14,478 bases of DNA from an uncultured Clostridium sp. (GCA_900539645.1 UQCY01000038.1:1-14478); one strand, 5' to 3'; positions 1-8,927 are shown, counted from the stretch's first letter. Notes: generated by a model not told the origin, from the sequence alone. Made by a program: numbers and translations.

Positions 1-29
1 TTATACAATTATAATTTCTTATTTTCAAT

Positions 30-59
30 AAAAAAAAGCCATTGTCATTCACAATAGCT
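30..59 (-). terminator. Second intrinsic terminator beyond gpmI
   Basis: Read on the minus strand, AGCTATTGT and ACAATGGCT form a 9-bp stem (one G-U pair) with a 5-base loop, followed by a run of about eight T. No intact gene ends here. It may back up the gpmI terminator or serve the decayed frame just upstream of it. Its sequence resembles the first terminator at 258-292. Confidence 0.75.
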
Positions 60-70
60 CTCTTTGTATT

Positions 71-205
71 TTATTCATTATCTAGCAACTCTTTTATTAA
101 TTCATTTTCTTCTTTTTATACTTCAAATATACATTTACAGCAATGTTTATTATTATGTATATATTTGATACCTTTATTCCAAATAAGATATCTGTAATTA
201 TATTG
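71..205 (-). pseudogene. Possible decayed 3' end of an unidentified gene
   Basis: A minus-strand frame reads about 30 codons, a stop at 116-118, then about 14 more codons to a stop at 71-73, just ahead of the terminator at 30-59. The upstream part contains a Cys/His-rich stretch (NNKHCCKC) and the last part is an acidic helix-like segment (KEENELIKELLDNE). There is no start codon with a ribosome binding site, and stops block the frame at 206-211. In DNA this AT-rich a short frame can arise by chance, so this is only a suspected relic. I do not recognise the family. Confidence 0.2.
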
Positions 206-257
206 TCACTAACTTAATCCGAACTTATTTTCCTATTTTTTTACAAATTTTTTAACA

Positions 258-292
258 AAAGAAAAAGAGCCACTGCAAATTGCAATGACTCT
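258..292 (-). terminator. Intrinsic terminator of the gap-pgk-tpi-gpmI operon
   Basis: On the minus strand AGAGTCATTGCA and TGCAGTGGCTCT pair over 12 bp (G-U pairs included) around a 3-base loop and run into TTTTCTTTTG. It lies about 150 bases past the gpmI stop, with no gene between, so it is the likely end of the glycolytic transcript. Confidence 0.85.
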
Positions 293-439
293 ATCCGTAT
301 ATATTAACCTTATTCTGTGTATAGACAAATTTATTTGATGGATAAATTTTAAAGTTTTATTATTTTATTATATTTTTTATGTAATCCATACTCAGAAAAG
401 ATATCAATATCTATTATTTTTAATTAACCAGTACTAAAA

Positions 440-1972
440 CTATCTAACTATTAGAGAGTGACCAGTCATTTCTTTTGGCTGTTCCATTCCCATCATGTCA
501 AGTACTGTTGGAGCTATGTCTGATAGTCTTCCGTCGTCAAGAAGTTTTGCTCCTTTGAATTCTTCTCCAGCTACTATAAATGGAACTGGATTTGTTGAGT
601 GAGCTGTTACAGTTTTTCCTGTTTCAGGATCTGTCATAAGTTCAGCGTTACCGTGGTCAGCAGTTATTATTAAGCTTCCACCTTTTGCTATTATCTTATC
701 AGCTAATTCTCCAACACATTTGTCAACAGTTTCAACAGCTTTTACTGCTGCTTCCATGCTTCCTGTGTGTCCAACCATGTCTGGGTTTGCGAAGTTTACA
801 ACTATGAAGTCGTATTTATCTTCATTTAATTTTTCTTCTACGTTTGCAAGTAGTTCGTTTGCAGACATTTCTGGCTGTAAATCGTAAGTTGCTACTTTTG
901 GAGAAGGTATTAATAGTCTGTCTTCTCCTTCGTTTGGTTCTTCTACACCACCGTTGAAGAAGAATGTAACGTGAGCGTATTTTTCTGTTTCTGCTGCTCT
1001 TAACTGAAGTTTTCCGTTTTTAGCTAGGTATTCACCTAGTGTATTTACAAGAGTTTCAGGTTTGTATGCAACATTAACATCGTCGTTTATAGCTGCATCG
1101 TATTCAGTTAAGCATACGAAATATGTCTTGAAGAATTCTCTAGAGAATCCATCAAAATCTTTAACAGCTATTGCTTTTGTTATCTGTCTTGCTCTATCTG
1201 GTCTGAAGTTGAAGAATATTACAGAATCATTTTCTTTTATTGTAGCTACAGGTTCACCGTCTTTTTCGATTACTGTAGGTACTATAAATTCGTCGTTTAT
1301 ATCATCTGCATAAGATTTTTCTATAGCATCTAATATACATTCTGATTTATTTCCTTCACCTTTAACCATTGCATTGTATGCAAGTTCTACTCTTTCCCAT
1401 CTGTTATCTCTGTCCATTGCATAGTATCTTCCTGATACTGTTGCAAATTCACCGACACCAGCTTCTTTCATAGCTTCAAGAGTTTCTTTAGCATATACTA
1501 TTGCACTTCTTGGATCAGTATCTCTACCATCTGTAAATGCATGAACATATACTTTTTCTACTCCTTTTTTAGCTGCCATGTCTAAAAGACCTTTTAAATG
1601 TTCTATGTGAGAATGTACTCCACCATCAGATAATAATCCCATTATGTGTAGTGCATTTTCTTTTGCATTTTCCATTGCCTGACAAAGAACTTCATTAGTG
1701 AAGAAATCTCCGTCCTGTATTGATTTTGTTATTCTTGTAAGTGGCTGGTATACTATTCTTCCTGCACCTATGTTTGTATGACCAACTTCTGAGTTACCCA
1801 TCTGTCCATCAGGAAGACCTACATCTAGTCCACTTGCTCTCATTAAAGTGCATGGATAATCAGTAGATAATCTATCTAAGTTTGGAGTTTTTGCTGTGTA
1901 TATAGCATTTCCGTCGTGTTCTTTAGAATATCCATATCCATCCATTATTACTAATGCTACTGGTTTTTTCAT
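440..1972 (-). CDS. gpmI: 2,3-bisphosphoglycerate-independent phosphoglycerate mutase
   Basis: Interconverts 3- and 2-phosphoglycerate in the cytoplasm without a bisphosphoglycerate cofactor, using two metal ions (usually Mn2+) and a phosphoserine intermediate. The 510 residues match the family length. The alkaline-phosphatase-like fold is shown by metal ligand D11 in VIMDGYG, the catalytic serine S61 in MGNSEVGH, H120 in DGGVHSH, GRDT at 149-152, RYYAMDRD at 182-189, FNFRPDRAR near 254-262, D398 and H402 in NPDMVGHTG, and D439/H440 in ADHGN. All expected active-site residues are present. The start has AAGGAG 8 bases upstream. It is the last gene of the glycolytic run, 66 bases after tpiA with no terminator between, and probably shares its transcript. 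Enolase, which often follows in clostridia, is absent; non-coding DNA and terminators come next. Confidence 0.98.
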   Translation of the reverse strand: MKKPVALVIMDGYGYSKEHDGNAIYTAKTPNLDRLSTDYPCTLMRASGLDVGLPDGQMGNSEVGHTNIGAGRIVYQPLTRITKSIQDGDFFTNEVLCQAMENAKENALHIMGLLSDGGVHSHIEHLKGLLDMAAKKGVEKVYVHAFTDGRDTDPRSAIVYAKETLEAMKEAGVGEFATVSGRYYAMDRDNRWERVELAYNAMVKGEGNKSECILDAIEKSYADDINDEFIVPTVIEKDGEPVATIKENDSVIFFNFRPDRARQITKAIAVKDFDGFSREFFKTYFVCLTEYDAAINDDVNVAYKPETLVNTLGEYLAKNGKLQLRAAETEKYAHVTFFFNGGVEEPNEGEDRLLIPSPKVATYDLQPEMSANELLANVEEKLNEDKYDFIVVNFANPDMVGHTGSMEAAVKAVETVDKCVGELADKIIAKGGSLIITADHGNAELMTDPETGKTVTAHSTNPVPFIVAGEEFKGAKLLDDGRLSDIAPTVLDMMGMEQPKEMTGHSLIVR

Positions 1973-2038
1973 ATTTATATCTCCTTAAAACTATACTCTT
2001 AAATCTATCACTTATCGCAATTAATCTAATAGTATTAA

Positions 2039-2782
2039 TTAGAAGTTAAGTAATGCAAGGAAGTCTTCAGCTTTTAAGCTTGCTCCACCAACTAATGCAC
2101 CATCTATGTCACTCTGTGCCATTATTTCAGCTACATTTGCAGGTTTAACAGATCCACCGTACTGTATTCTAACTTCTTCAGCTAATTCTCCATATAATCC
2201 TTTAACAACTTCTCTTATGTAAGCTATTACGTCGTTTGCCTGTTCTGAAGTTGCAGTTTTTCCAGTTCCTATAGCCCATATTGGTTCATAAGCTATTACA
2301 ACTTTAGCTAAATCTTCTTTAGCTACATCTTTAAAAGCAGCTTCAACCTGAACTTTAACTACATCTTTAGTTTTATCAGCTTCTCTTTCTTCTAATGTTT
2401 CACCACAGCAAACTATTGGATCTATACCAACTTCTAAAGCTTTTAATACTTTTTTGTTTACTGTTTCATCAGTTTCGTTGAAGTACTGTCTTCTTTCAGA
2501 ATGTCCTATTATAACATAGTCCATACCTATTTCTTTAAGCATTGCTGGTGCAACTTCTCCAGTGAAAGCTCCGTTATCTTCAAAGTGCATGTTCTGAGCA
2601 CCTATTTTTATATCAGTACCTGCTACTGCTTCTTTAAGGTCTTTTAATAATGTGAAAGGTGCACATATAACTGCTTCAGCTTTATCTGGGCAAGTTTTTC
2701 CTTTAACTGCTTCAGCGAATTCTAAAGCTTCTTTTATAGTTTTATTCATTTTCCAGTTTCCTGCTATTATAGGTTTTCTCAT
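2039..2782 (-). CDS. tpiA: Triosephosphate isomerase
   Basis: Interconverts dihydroxyacetone phosphate and glyceraldehyde-3-phosphate. The 247-residue TIM barrel is complete: N9 and catalytic K11 in GNWKMN, electrophile H94 in IIGHSERR, catalytic base E166 in [12 protein letters not shown], and the phosphate-binding loops GGSVKP (209-214) and GALVGGASL (228-236). The flexible loop 6 (PIWAIGTGK) is standard. It lies between pgk (45-base gap) and gpmI (66-base gap), without terminators on either side, so all three are likely co-transcribed. A GGAGG-type ribosome binding site precedes the ATG. Nothing is unusual in the protein. Confidence 0.98.
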   Translation of the reverse strand: MRKPIIAGNWKMNKTIKEALEFAEAVKGKTCPDKAEAVICAPFTLLKDLKEAVAGTDIKIGAQNMHFEDNGAFTGEVAPAMLKEIGMDYVIIGHSERRQYFNETDETVNKKVLKALEVGIDPIVCCGETLEEREADKTKDVVKVQVEAAFKDVAKEDLAKVVIAYEPIWAIGTGKTATSEQANDVIAYIREVVKGLYGELAEEVRIQYGGSVKPANVAEIMAQSDIDGALVGGASLKAEDFLALLNF

Positions 2783-2827
2783 GTTTTTATTCCTCCAAAA
2801 TTTTATCTATTTTATAGTATATTCTTC

Positions 2828-4027
2828 TTATTTTTCGTCTAAAGAAGCTATACCTGGTAATTCTTTTCCTTCTAAGAATTCAAGAGATGCTCCACCACCT
2901 GTAGATATGTGAGTCATTTTATCTCCGAATCCCATCTGGTTAACAGCTGCTGCAGAGTCTCCACCACCTATTATAGTAGTTGCATCTGTTTCTGCCATAG
3001 CTTTTGCTACTGCTTCAGTACCTTTTGCGAAGTTTTTGAATTCAAATACACCCATTGGTCCATTCCATACAACTGTTTTAGCTGCTTTTACTTCATTAGC
3101 AAATAATTCAGCAGTTTTTGGTCCTATATCAAGACCTTCACAGTCAGCTGGTATATCTCTTCCTTCAGATATCATTGGAGTTTCATTTTCTCCAAATTTA
3201 GCAGCGTAAGTTACGTCTATTGGTAATAATAATTTAACACCTTTAGCTTCAGCTTTAGCCATCATTTCTTTTACGTAATCTATTTTATCTTCTTCACAAA
3301 GTGAGTTTCCTATTTCATGTCCCATAGCTTTAAGGAATGTATATCCCATTCCTCCACCTATTATAAGTGTGTCTACTTTGTCTAATAAGTTGTTTATAAC
3401 ACCTAATTTATCAGAAACTTTTGCTCCACCTAATATTGCAACGAATGGTCTTTCTGGAGTTTCAACAGCTTCTCCTAAGAATTTTAATTCTTTCTGTATT
3501 AAGTATCCGCAAGCTCTTTCTTCTAAGAATTCACCAGCACCTACTGTTGAGCAGTGAGCTCTATGAGCAGTACCGAAAGCATCGTTTACGAATATTTCTG
3601 CAAGTGATGCTAATTCTTTTGAGAAGTTTTCTTCGTTTTTAGTTTCTTCTTTTCTGTATCTAGTGTTCTGAAGTAATATTACTTCTCCGTCTTTCATTTC
3701 TGCAGCTGCTTTTTTAGCATTTTCGCCAACTACACAGTCATCTGCAGCGAATTTTACTTCCTGTCCTAACATTTCAGATAATCTTTTTGCTACTGGTGCT
3801 AAAGATAATTCTGGTTTAGCTTCTCCTTTTGGTTTACCTAAGTGAGAGCAAAGTATTACTCTAGCGTTGTGATCTATAAGATATTTTATTGTTGGTAATG
3901 CACCGTTTAATCTGTTTTCATCAGTTATTACACCGTCTTTTAGTGGCACATTGAAGTCGCATCTTACTAGAACTTTTTTTCCTGCAACCTGTATATCTTC
4001 GATTGTTTTTTTGTTAAGCATTGACAT
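2828..4027 (-). CDS. pgk: Phosphoglycerate kinase
   Basis: Transfers the acyl phosphate of 1,3-bisphosphoglycerate to ADP, the first ATP-forming step of lower glycolysis. The 399 residues are full length for a bacterial monofunctional enzyme. The N-terminal substrate domain carries [11 protein letters not shown] (22-32) and SHLGKPKG (61-68). The C-terminal nucleotide domain carries [11 protein letters not shown] (200-210), WNGPMGVFE (321-329) and the glycine-rich [10 protein letters not shown] (352-361). Two in-frame ATGs lie 6 bases apart. AAGGAG stands 9 bases before the first and 15 before the second, which favours the first (MSMLNKK). It is followed closely by tpiA but separated from gap by 292 bases with hairpins, so its level may be set apart from that of gap. 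Confidence 0.98.
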   Translation of the reverse strand: MSMLNKKTIEDIQVAGKKVLVRCDFNVPLKDGVITDENRLNGALPTIKYLIDHNARVILCSHLGKPKGEAKPELSLAPVAKRLSEMLGQEVKFAADDCVVGENAKKAAAEMKDGEVILLQNTRYRKEETKNEENFSKELASLAEIFVNDAFGTAHRAHCSTVGAGEFLEERACGYLIQKELKFLGEAVETPERPFVAILGGAKVSDKLGVINNLLDKVDTLIIGGGMGYTFLKAMGHEIGNSLCEEDKIDYVKEMMAKAEAKGVKLLLPIDVTYAAKFGENETPMISEGRDIPADCEGLDIGPKTAELFANEVKAAKTVVWNGPMGVFEFKNFAKGTEAVAKAMAETDATTIIGGGDSAAAVNQMGFGDKMTHISTGGGASLEFLEGKELPGIASLDEK

Positions 4028-4064
4028 AAGTAATTTCTCCTTTTATTTGAAGTATTTTTTAAAA

Positions 4065-4081
4065 GTATGACTTAATCATAC
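4065..4081. promoter_or_regulatory. Palindrome in the pgk leader
   Basis: GTATGA-cttaa-TCATAC is a perfect 6-bp inverted repeat with a 5-base centre, 38 bases before pgk. On the minus strand a TATAAT-like element lies 10-15 bases upstream of it, inside TTTATAATAGGGAGG, though without a good -35 box. An operator just downstream of a pgk promoter would look like this, but a chance palindrome is possible. Confidence 0.3.
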
Positions 4082-4148
4082 CTCCCTATTATAAATATAC
4101 CATATTATTTATATTTTATGTATATCGTTTATCTTTTCCATATTTACA

Positions 4149-4196
4149 AAAAAAGCCCGAGTCCGCAGTAACAAAACTACAAACTAGGACTTTTTT
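4149..4196 (-). terminator. Terminator-like hairpin between gap and pgk
   Basis: On the minus strand AGTCC-TAGT and ACTG-C-GGACT form a 9-bp stem with one bulge and a 13-base loop. CGGGC and seven T follow. The plus strand also gives a shorter stem followed by six T, so the signal may work both ways. It lies 125-170 bases past the gap stop and could make only part of the cggR-gap transcript continue into pgk. The five bases between stem and T-run make it weaker than the other terminators here. Confidence 0.5.
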
Positions 4197-4219
4197 CGTC
4201 TGAAGTACATTAATAACTC

Positions 4220-4241
4220 TGTATGTATGGGGGTACATACA
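4220..4241. repeat. Short perfect inverted repeat 3' of gap
   Basis: TGTATGTA-tggggg-TACATACA is an 8-bp perfect inverted repeat with a 6-base loop, about 80 bases past the gap stop. No T-run follows, so it is not a terminator. It could stabilise the 3' end of gap mRNA or be a protein-binding site. This is inference from position only. Confidence 0.35.
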
Positions 4242-4319
4242 TCATATTAAGGTTTAAATGTATTCAAGTTTTATATTATAAAGTGTATATAGGTTAACAA
4301 TTTTAAATTATTTGTTTAA

Positions 4320-5348
<1,029 letters not shown>

Positions 5349-5389
5349 TTAAAATTTTTTATTTTTGCGGTTTTACCGTAATTATATAC

Positions 5390-6412
5390 TTATTTATATT
5401 CAAGTATTTTCTGAGCACTAAGCTCATCAGTTATAAGAACTAAGTTCTTGTTTATTTCAGATATTGCCATGAAAGCCTCTACTTTTTCGACTCCGGCGAA
5501 TATCAAAATATTCTCTTTAACTTTTGAGTAGGTATCAAGATCTATACCTACTGTGCTAAGTCTGTGCACCACATTTCCATCTTTATCGAAGTAATAACCA
5601 AAAGCTTCACCGACTGCATTGCTATCAAGAATCTCTTTTTTAAGATTTTCATCAAGATGTCTTCTCTCTGCCATCACATCAGCTCTTCCTACACTAAAAA
5701 CTAATATATCAGTTTCTGTTATATGCTTTAATGTTCTTCTTATGTCTGGAATCTGTGCCAAAGTTCTCATAGCATCTTCTCCAAGCTCATCTGGGATATG
5801 AAGTAATTCATAATCTGAATGGATGTTTTTTCCTAATCTAGCTGTTATGCTATTTGACTGAGTTTCAACCTCTGTACCAACACTTCCTCTAGCAGGAACT
5901 ACTAATGAATCTTCGAATTTCTTTTCTGTTTTCACAGAATCGGCAAATTCTAACATCGTTGTTCCACCAGTTATCGCTACCTTATCTCCATCTTTTAATA
6001 CACTTAAGAAGTACTCTGAACCTTCCTTAGCTACATCTTTTAAAACTGTTTCATCATCTTCACAGTTTCTTGGGACAACTACAACTTTCTTAATTCCAAG
6101 CTTTTCTCTAACCTGTTCCTGAAGGTTTGTTATACCCATTATGTCGACCATAACATCTTTTAATTTTTTAAGAAGTTCTTCTCCCTCTTCAGTTACAGTC
6201 ATTCCAGATACAGCTACATTTATCAGACCTTGCTCTTTTAAAAACTCTGTTTCTGTTCTAGCAACCCTCTCACTTATTCCTAAGCGATTTGAAAGAGTTC
6301 TTCTTCCAATTGGCTGACTAACAGATATTTGTCTGAGTATTATATATCTTCTTTCCATAAGCTCTATCGCATGTGGGATGAGCTTTTTCTGTATCTCTAT
6401 TAACTTTCTCAT
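5390..6412 (-). CDS. cggR: Central glycolytic genes regulator (SorC/DeoR-type repressor)
   Basis: Transcriptional repressor of the glycolytic operon; in Bacillus subtilis its ligand is fructose-1,6-bisphosphate, which weakens DNA binding. The 340 residues show an N-terminal winged helix (about 20-80, with RRTLSNRLGISERVARTETEFLKEQGLI as the helix-turn-helix) and a C-terminal sugar-phosphate-binding domain. The phosphate-binding loop is GGTT (149-152), with ARGSVGTEVETQSNSI (174-189) in the place of the family's ARGG loop and VGRAD at 241-245. AAGGAG is 5 bases before the ATG. It is first in the glycolytic run. A good promoter and GGGAC direct repeats lie just upstream, so self-repression together with gap is expected. 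The name rests on the family, on gap next door and on these sites. Confidence 0.95.
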   Translation of the reverse strand: MRKLIEIQKKLIPHAIELMERRYIILRQISVSQPIGRRTLSNRLGISERVARTETEFLKEQGLINVAVSGMTVTEEGEELLKKLKDVMVDIMGITNLQEQVREKLGIKKVVVVPRNCEDDETVLKDVAKEGSEYFLSVLKDGDKVAITGGTTMLEFADSVKTEKKFEDSLVVPARGSVGTEVETQSNSITARLGKNIHSDYELLHIPDELGEDAMRTLAQIPDIRRTLKHITETDILVFSVGRADVMAERRHLDENLKKEILDSNAVGEAFGYYFDKDGNVVHRLSTVGIDLDTYSKVKENILIFAGVEKVEAFMAISEINKNLVLITDELSAQKILEYK

Positions 6413-6437
6413 AATTACTCCTTCTTGCTTTTCTGAC

Positions 6438-6475
6438 TGGGACTTTTTTTGTCCCCTATGTTTATTTCAGTCCCA
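6438..6475 (-). promoter_or_regulatory. Candidate CggR operator
   Basis: On the minus strand TGGGAC and GGGGAC lie as direct repeats 19 bases apart, and the second is followed after seven A by GTCCC. The known Bacillus subtilis CggR site is two CGGGAC half-sites about 20 bases apart. Spacing, core sequence and place (just downstream of the cggR promoter, before the cggR start) all agree. No binding has been shown. Confidence 0.65.
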
Positions 6476-6487
6476 CAAGTTAATTTT

Positions 6488-6516
6488 ATTGTATAAGATT
6501 TGTTCAAATTTTTCAA
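6488..6516 (-). promoter_or_regulatory. Promoter of cggR and the glycolytic operon
   Basis: On the minus strand TTGAAA (6511-6516) and TACAAT (6488-6493) are separated by exactly 17 bases, close to the sigma-A consensus. Transcription would start near 6481, immediately upstream of the operator-like repeats, so a bound repressor would block elongation or clearance. Confidence 0.75.
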
Positions 6517-6636
6517 TACCTTTTTTGAAAATTATTAAAAGTTTTTTGTTTTTTTTGCAAAAGAAAACGATATATCAAAAATATTAGAATTTTAACGTTT
6601 GTTCAAACCGTTTTCCCAAAACTTTCTTAAACTTTT

Positions 6637-6671
6637 CCCAATTTTTTCCCCAATTTTTTCCCCAATTTTTT
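6637..6671. repeat. 12-base tandem A/T-tract repeat upstream of cggR promoter
   Basis: Nearly three copies of CCCCAATTTTTT follow one another (first copy short by one C), with degenerate TTTTCCCAA copies before them from about 6611. Six-base A/T tracts at roughly helical spacing are a known cause of bent DNA. The array is about 120 bases upstream of the cggR -35 box. The rest of the 494-base gap between rpoN and cggR holds the promoter, operator, rpoN terminator and no gene I can support. Confidence 0.8.
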
Positions 6672-6729
6672 CCTCAAATTGATTCAAATTTTTTAACCGA
6701 AATTTAATAGTATTTTTTCTCTAATTTAT

Positions 6730-6756
6730 ACAATATTGTGGGAGCAAATTTGACCC
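6730..6756. promoter_or_regulatory. Adjacent palindromes in the rpoN-cggR gap
   Basis: ACAATATTGT (6730-6739) is a perfect 10-bp palindrome. It is followed directly by GGGAG-CAAATTTG-ACCC (6740-6756), a palindrome with one extra base. They lie between the rpoN terminator and the T-tract repeats. Such symmetry suits a protein-binding site, but no known operator is recognised. Confidence 0.3.
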
Positions 6757-6818
6757 TCTATGAAAATTTTATCCATTTTGTTCTTCCCTTTCAATACAAA
6801 TAAATTTATTTAATTTAC

Positions 6819-6872
6819 AAAAAATAAAACCTCGTACATTGATTTTTTTATCTAATCAACATACGAGGTTTT
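6819..6872 (-). terminator. Strong intrinsic terminator of rpoN
   Basis: On the minus strand AAAACCTCGTATGTTGATT pairs with AATCAATGTACGAGGTTTT over 19 bp (two G-U pairs) with a 9-base loop, followed by ATTTTTTG. It is 35 bases past the rpoN stop and separates rpoN from the cggR operon. Confidence 0.93.
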
Positions 6873-6906
6873 AATCTCTCTATTTTTAAATTTTATATTT
6901 CTAATA

Positions 6907-8262
6907 TTAGAATTCTTTTCTTCTACTTGAAGACGGTATTCCCATCTCTTCTCTGTATTTTGCAACAGTTCTTCTAGCCACACTCACGCCTTTTTCTTTT
7001 AACATCTTAGAAATAGCATCGTCGCTAAGAGGTTTTTTCTTGTTTTCTCCATCTATTATATCTTTAATATCCCTCTTAATTCCCGCACTAGATGCTCCTT
7101 CTGATGAATTATCAGTTTCCAGAGCTGCATTAAAGAAGAATTTAAACTCATAAAGCCCAAATGGAGTAAGCATATACTTTCCATTCACCCCTCTACTGAC
7201 AGTAGATTCGTGAATCTCAAGCTTATCTGCAATATCCTTCATCTTCATAGGTTTGATATATTTTTCACCTTTTTGGATAAACTCCTGCTGCTCTTCTATA
7301 ATAGCCTCTGCAATTCTAAGAATTGTACTCTTTCTGCTCTCTATATTTTTAATAAGAGTTGCTGCAGAATTTAATCTCTCTTTTATAAATTCCTTAGCTT
7401 CTTTATCTGACTCCTTATCAGTCATCATATTCCGATAAAAATCATTTATCTTTATATTGTATACATCCTTTTCATTAGTATGCACAATATACTTTCCGTC
7501 AATCTTATCTACAATAACATCAGGCTGTACATAAACGCACTTATCATTTGAACAAGCTCTTCCTGGCTTAGGATCTAAGTGTCTTATAACTTCAATAGCT
7601 TCCTTACATTTCTCTATACTTATTTTATACTTCTTAGCTATATCTTTTAGCTTATTTCTTCCGATAAGCTCCAAGTCATTCATAATTATATTTTCAACTA
7701 TATTATTTGAAATCCCCCTTCTCTCAAGCTGAAGTATTAAACACTCAGAAATATTTCTCGCTCCTATTCCCGGTGGATCTAACTGTTGAACTATATCCAA
7801 GCATCTTCTAAAAAGACTAGCATCTACTCTCAACGCGTCGTAAATTTCCTTATCGTTTATTCTAAGGTATCCGTCCTCATCCAAACTATCTATTATATAT
7901 TTACAAATTCTTTTTTCCTCAAATGTAAGCTTAAAGTATTTTAACTCATCTATTAAATAATCATATAGATTACTGGTACTTCTTATCATATTTTCAAAAT
8001 CGACAGCATTCTCAGAACTGTACGGTGCATCATTTTTGTCCTGTCTAATATTAACAGACTCCATATGCTTTATATATTTTTCCCAATCAATTCCCTCATC
8101 ATTTCTCTCAGCTTCTAAAAGCGGATTACTCTCAGACTCCTTTCTAATTTCTTCCTCTACTTCTAGTCTACTCATATTAAGGATTGCGAGAGATTGCTTT
8201 AGCTGTGTAGTTAAAATCAGCTTTTGAGACTGATTTAACTCCAAAGTATTTTTGAAATTCAT
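6907..8262 (-). CDS. rpoN: RNA polymerase sigma-54 factor
   Basis: Directs RNA polymerase to -24/-12 promoters, which need an AAA+ activator to open. The 451 residues show the three sigma-54 regions. The Q/L-rich activator-contact region I is at 1-45 (NQSQKLILTTQLKQSLAIL). The core-binding domain is at about 90-270 (LDPPGIGARN, LDPKPGR). The DNA-binding domain has a helix-turn-helix (MKDIADKLEIHESTVSRGV, about 340-358) and the RpoN box ARRTVAKYRE (429-438), intact. I chose the ATG at 8262 because region I normally begins about here; a GTG four codons upstream (8274) is possible but overlaps its own ribosome binding site. It stands alone, with its own terminator, directly before cggR as in related genomes. 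No sigma-54 activator is in the window, so its targets are elsewhere. Confidence 0.96.
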   Translation of the reverse strand: MNFKNTLELNQSQKLILTTQLKQSLAILNMSRLEVEEEIRKESESNPLLEAERNDEGIDWEKYIKHMESVNIRQDKNDAPYSSENAVDFENMIRSTSNLYDYLIDELKYFKLTFEEKRICKYIIDSLDEDGYLRINDKEIYDALRVDASLFRRCLDIVQQLDPPGIGARNISECLILQLERRGISNNIVENIIMNDLELIGRNKLKDIAKKYKISIEKCKEAIEVIRHLDPKPGRACSNDKCVYVQPDVIVDKIDGKYIVHTNEKDVYNIKINDFYRNMMTDKESDKEAKEFIKERLNSAATLIKNIESRKSTILRIAEAIIEEQQEFIQKGEKYIKPMKMKDIADKLEIHESTVSRGVNGKYMLTPFGLYEFKFFFNAALETDNSSEGASSAGIKRDIKDIIDGENKKKPLSDDAISKMLKEKGVSVARRTVAKYREEMGIPSSSRRKEF

Positions 8263-8315
8263 AATATAGCCCACTCTTTCTTAAAATATTCTATATATCC
8301 ATTATTTTATTAATA

Positions 8316-8332
8316 CCCAATATTTTCCCAAT
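8316..8332 (-). repeat. ATTGGG direct repeat in the rpoN leader
   Basis: On the minus strand ATTGGGAAAATATTGGG carries two ATTGGG copies 11 bases apart, about 55-70 bases upstream of rpoN. It resembles the AATTGGGG array upstream of cggR. TATAAT-like sequences for rpoN lie further upstream at 8348-8358, without a clear -35. Otherwise the 8275-8581 gap holds only AT-rich leader sequence and the speD promoter. Confidence 0.4.
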
Positions 8333-8523
8333 TATTTAACATTCATAATTATATTATATAGCAAAAGGTTGAATTTCTGTATAAAATTTGATGAATTTTG
8401 TAATGAGTTTTTATTCAATTTTTTTATATATACATAAATCTGTTCTATAATTGATTGTTATTAATCTAGTCAAATCTATTAAACTATAAATTTGATATTT
8501 CAATTAACCTAGTATAATTTCTA

Positions 8524-8532
8524 TGTTATAAT
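8524..8532 (+). promoter_or_regulatory. Extended -10 promoter of the speD cluster
   Basis: TGTTATAAT is an extended -10 element (TGn plus TATAAT) about 50 bases before the speD start, giving a leader of roughly 40 bases. A second TATAAT at 8513-8518 has TTGATA 15 bases upstream, a short spacer. Either could drive the cluster. Confidence 0.5.
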
Positions 8533-8581
8533 ATTTATAATATTTAAAATTTTTAAATTTAATTTTTGAAAGGAAAGATAA

Positions 8582-8926
8582 ATGGCATATCAATTATTTT
8601 TAGATTTATACGATTGTAATAAAAATAAAATAGATGATTTAGAGCTTGTAAAAGAAATTGCACACAAGGCTATTTCTGATATAGATGCTTATATAGTAGA
8701 AGAATGTAGTCACAAATTTTCTCCAATAGGAATAACATACATCGCGGTTATTTCTACATCACATTTTTCAATTCACACTTGGCCAGAGTACGGATATGTA
8801 GCTGTAGATATTTTTTCTTGTGATAAAAAAGTTCCAGAATCTATTGGAGGGTTTTTAAAAGATGCTTTTGATGCGAAATCAATTAAACAAAATAGATTTA
8901 ATAGAGATATTAAAGGAGGTGCATAG
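8582..8926 (+). CDS. speD: S-adenosylmethionine decarboxylase proenzyme
   Basis: Makes decarboxylated SAM, the aminopropyl donor for spermidine-type polyamines. The 114-residue chain is the short prokaryotic (class 1b) form, which cleaves itself to create a pyruvoyl cofactor. The family block HFSIHTWPEYGYVAVDIFSC (61-80) is present. By comparison with the Thermotoga enzyme, S60 is the pyruvoyl serine, H65 the processing base and C80 the catalytic cysteine. The residue before the cleaved serine is T59, where the Thermotoga protein has Glu. The start has AAAGGA about 7 bases upstream. It is the first gene of a four-gene cluster ending in an aminopropyltransferase, which would use its product. 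Its stop codon nearly touches the next start, and the ribosome binding site of that gene lies inside speD, so translation is probably coupled. Confidence 0.93.
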   Translation: MAYQLFLDLYDCNKNKIDDLELVKEIAHKAISDIDAYIVEECSHKFSPIGITYIAVISTSHFSIHTWPEYGYVAVDIFSCDKKVPESIGGFLKDAFDAKSIKQNRFNRDIKGGA

Positions 8927-8927
8927 T

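Noticed and set aside
4149..4250. Riboswitch or T-box between gap and pgk
   Set aside because: No conserved riboswitch core or T-box sequence is visible; simple hairpins explain what is seen.
6740..6762. Sigma-54 (-24/-12) promoter on the minus strand upstream of cggR
   Set aside because: The GG and GC doublets are 9 rather than 10 bases apart and the TGGCAC context is absent.
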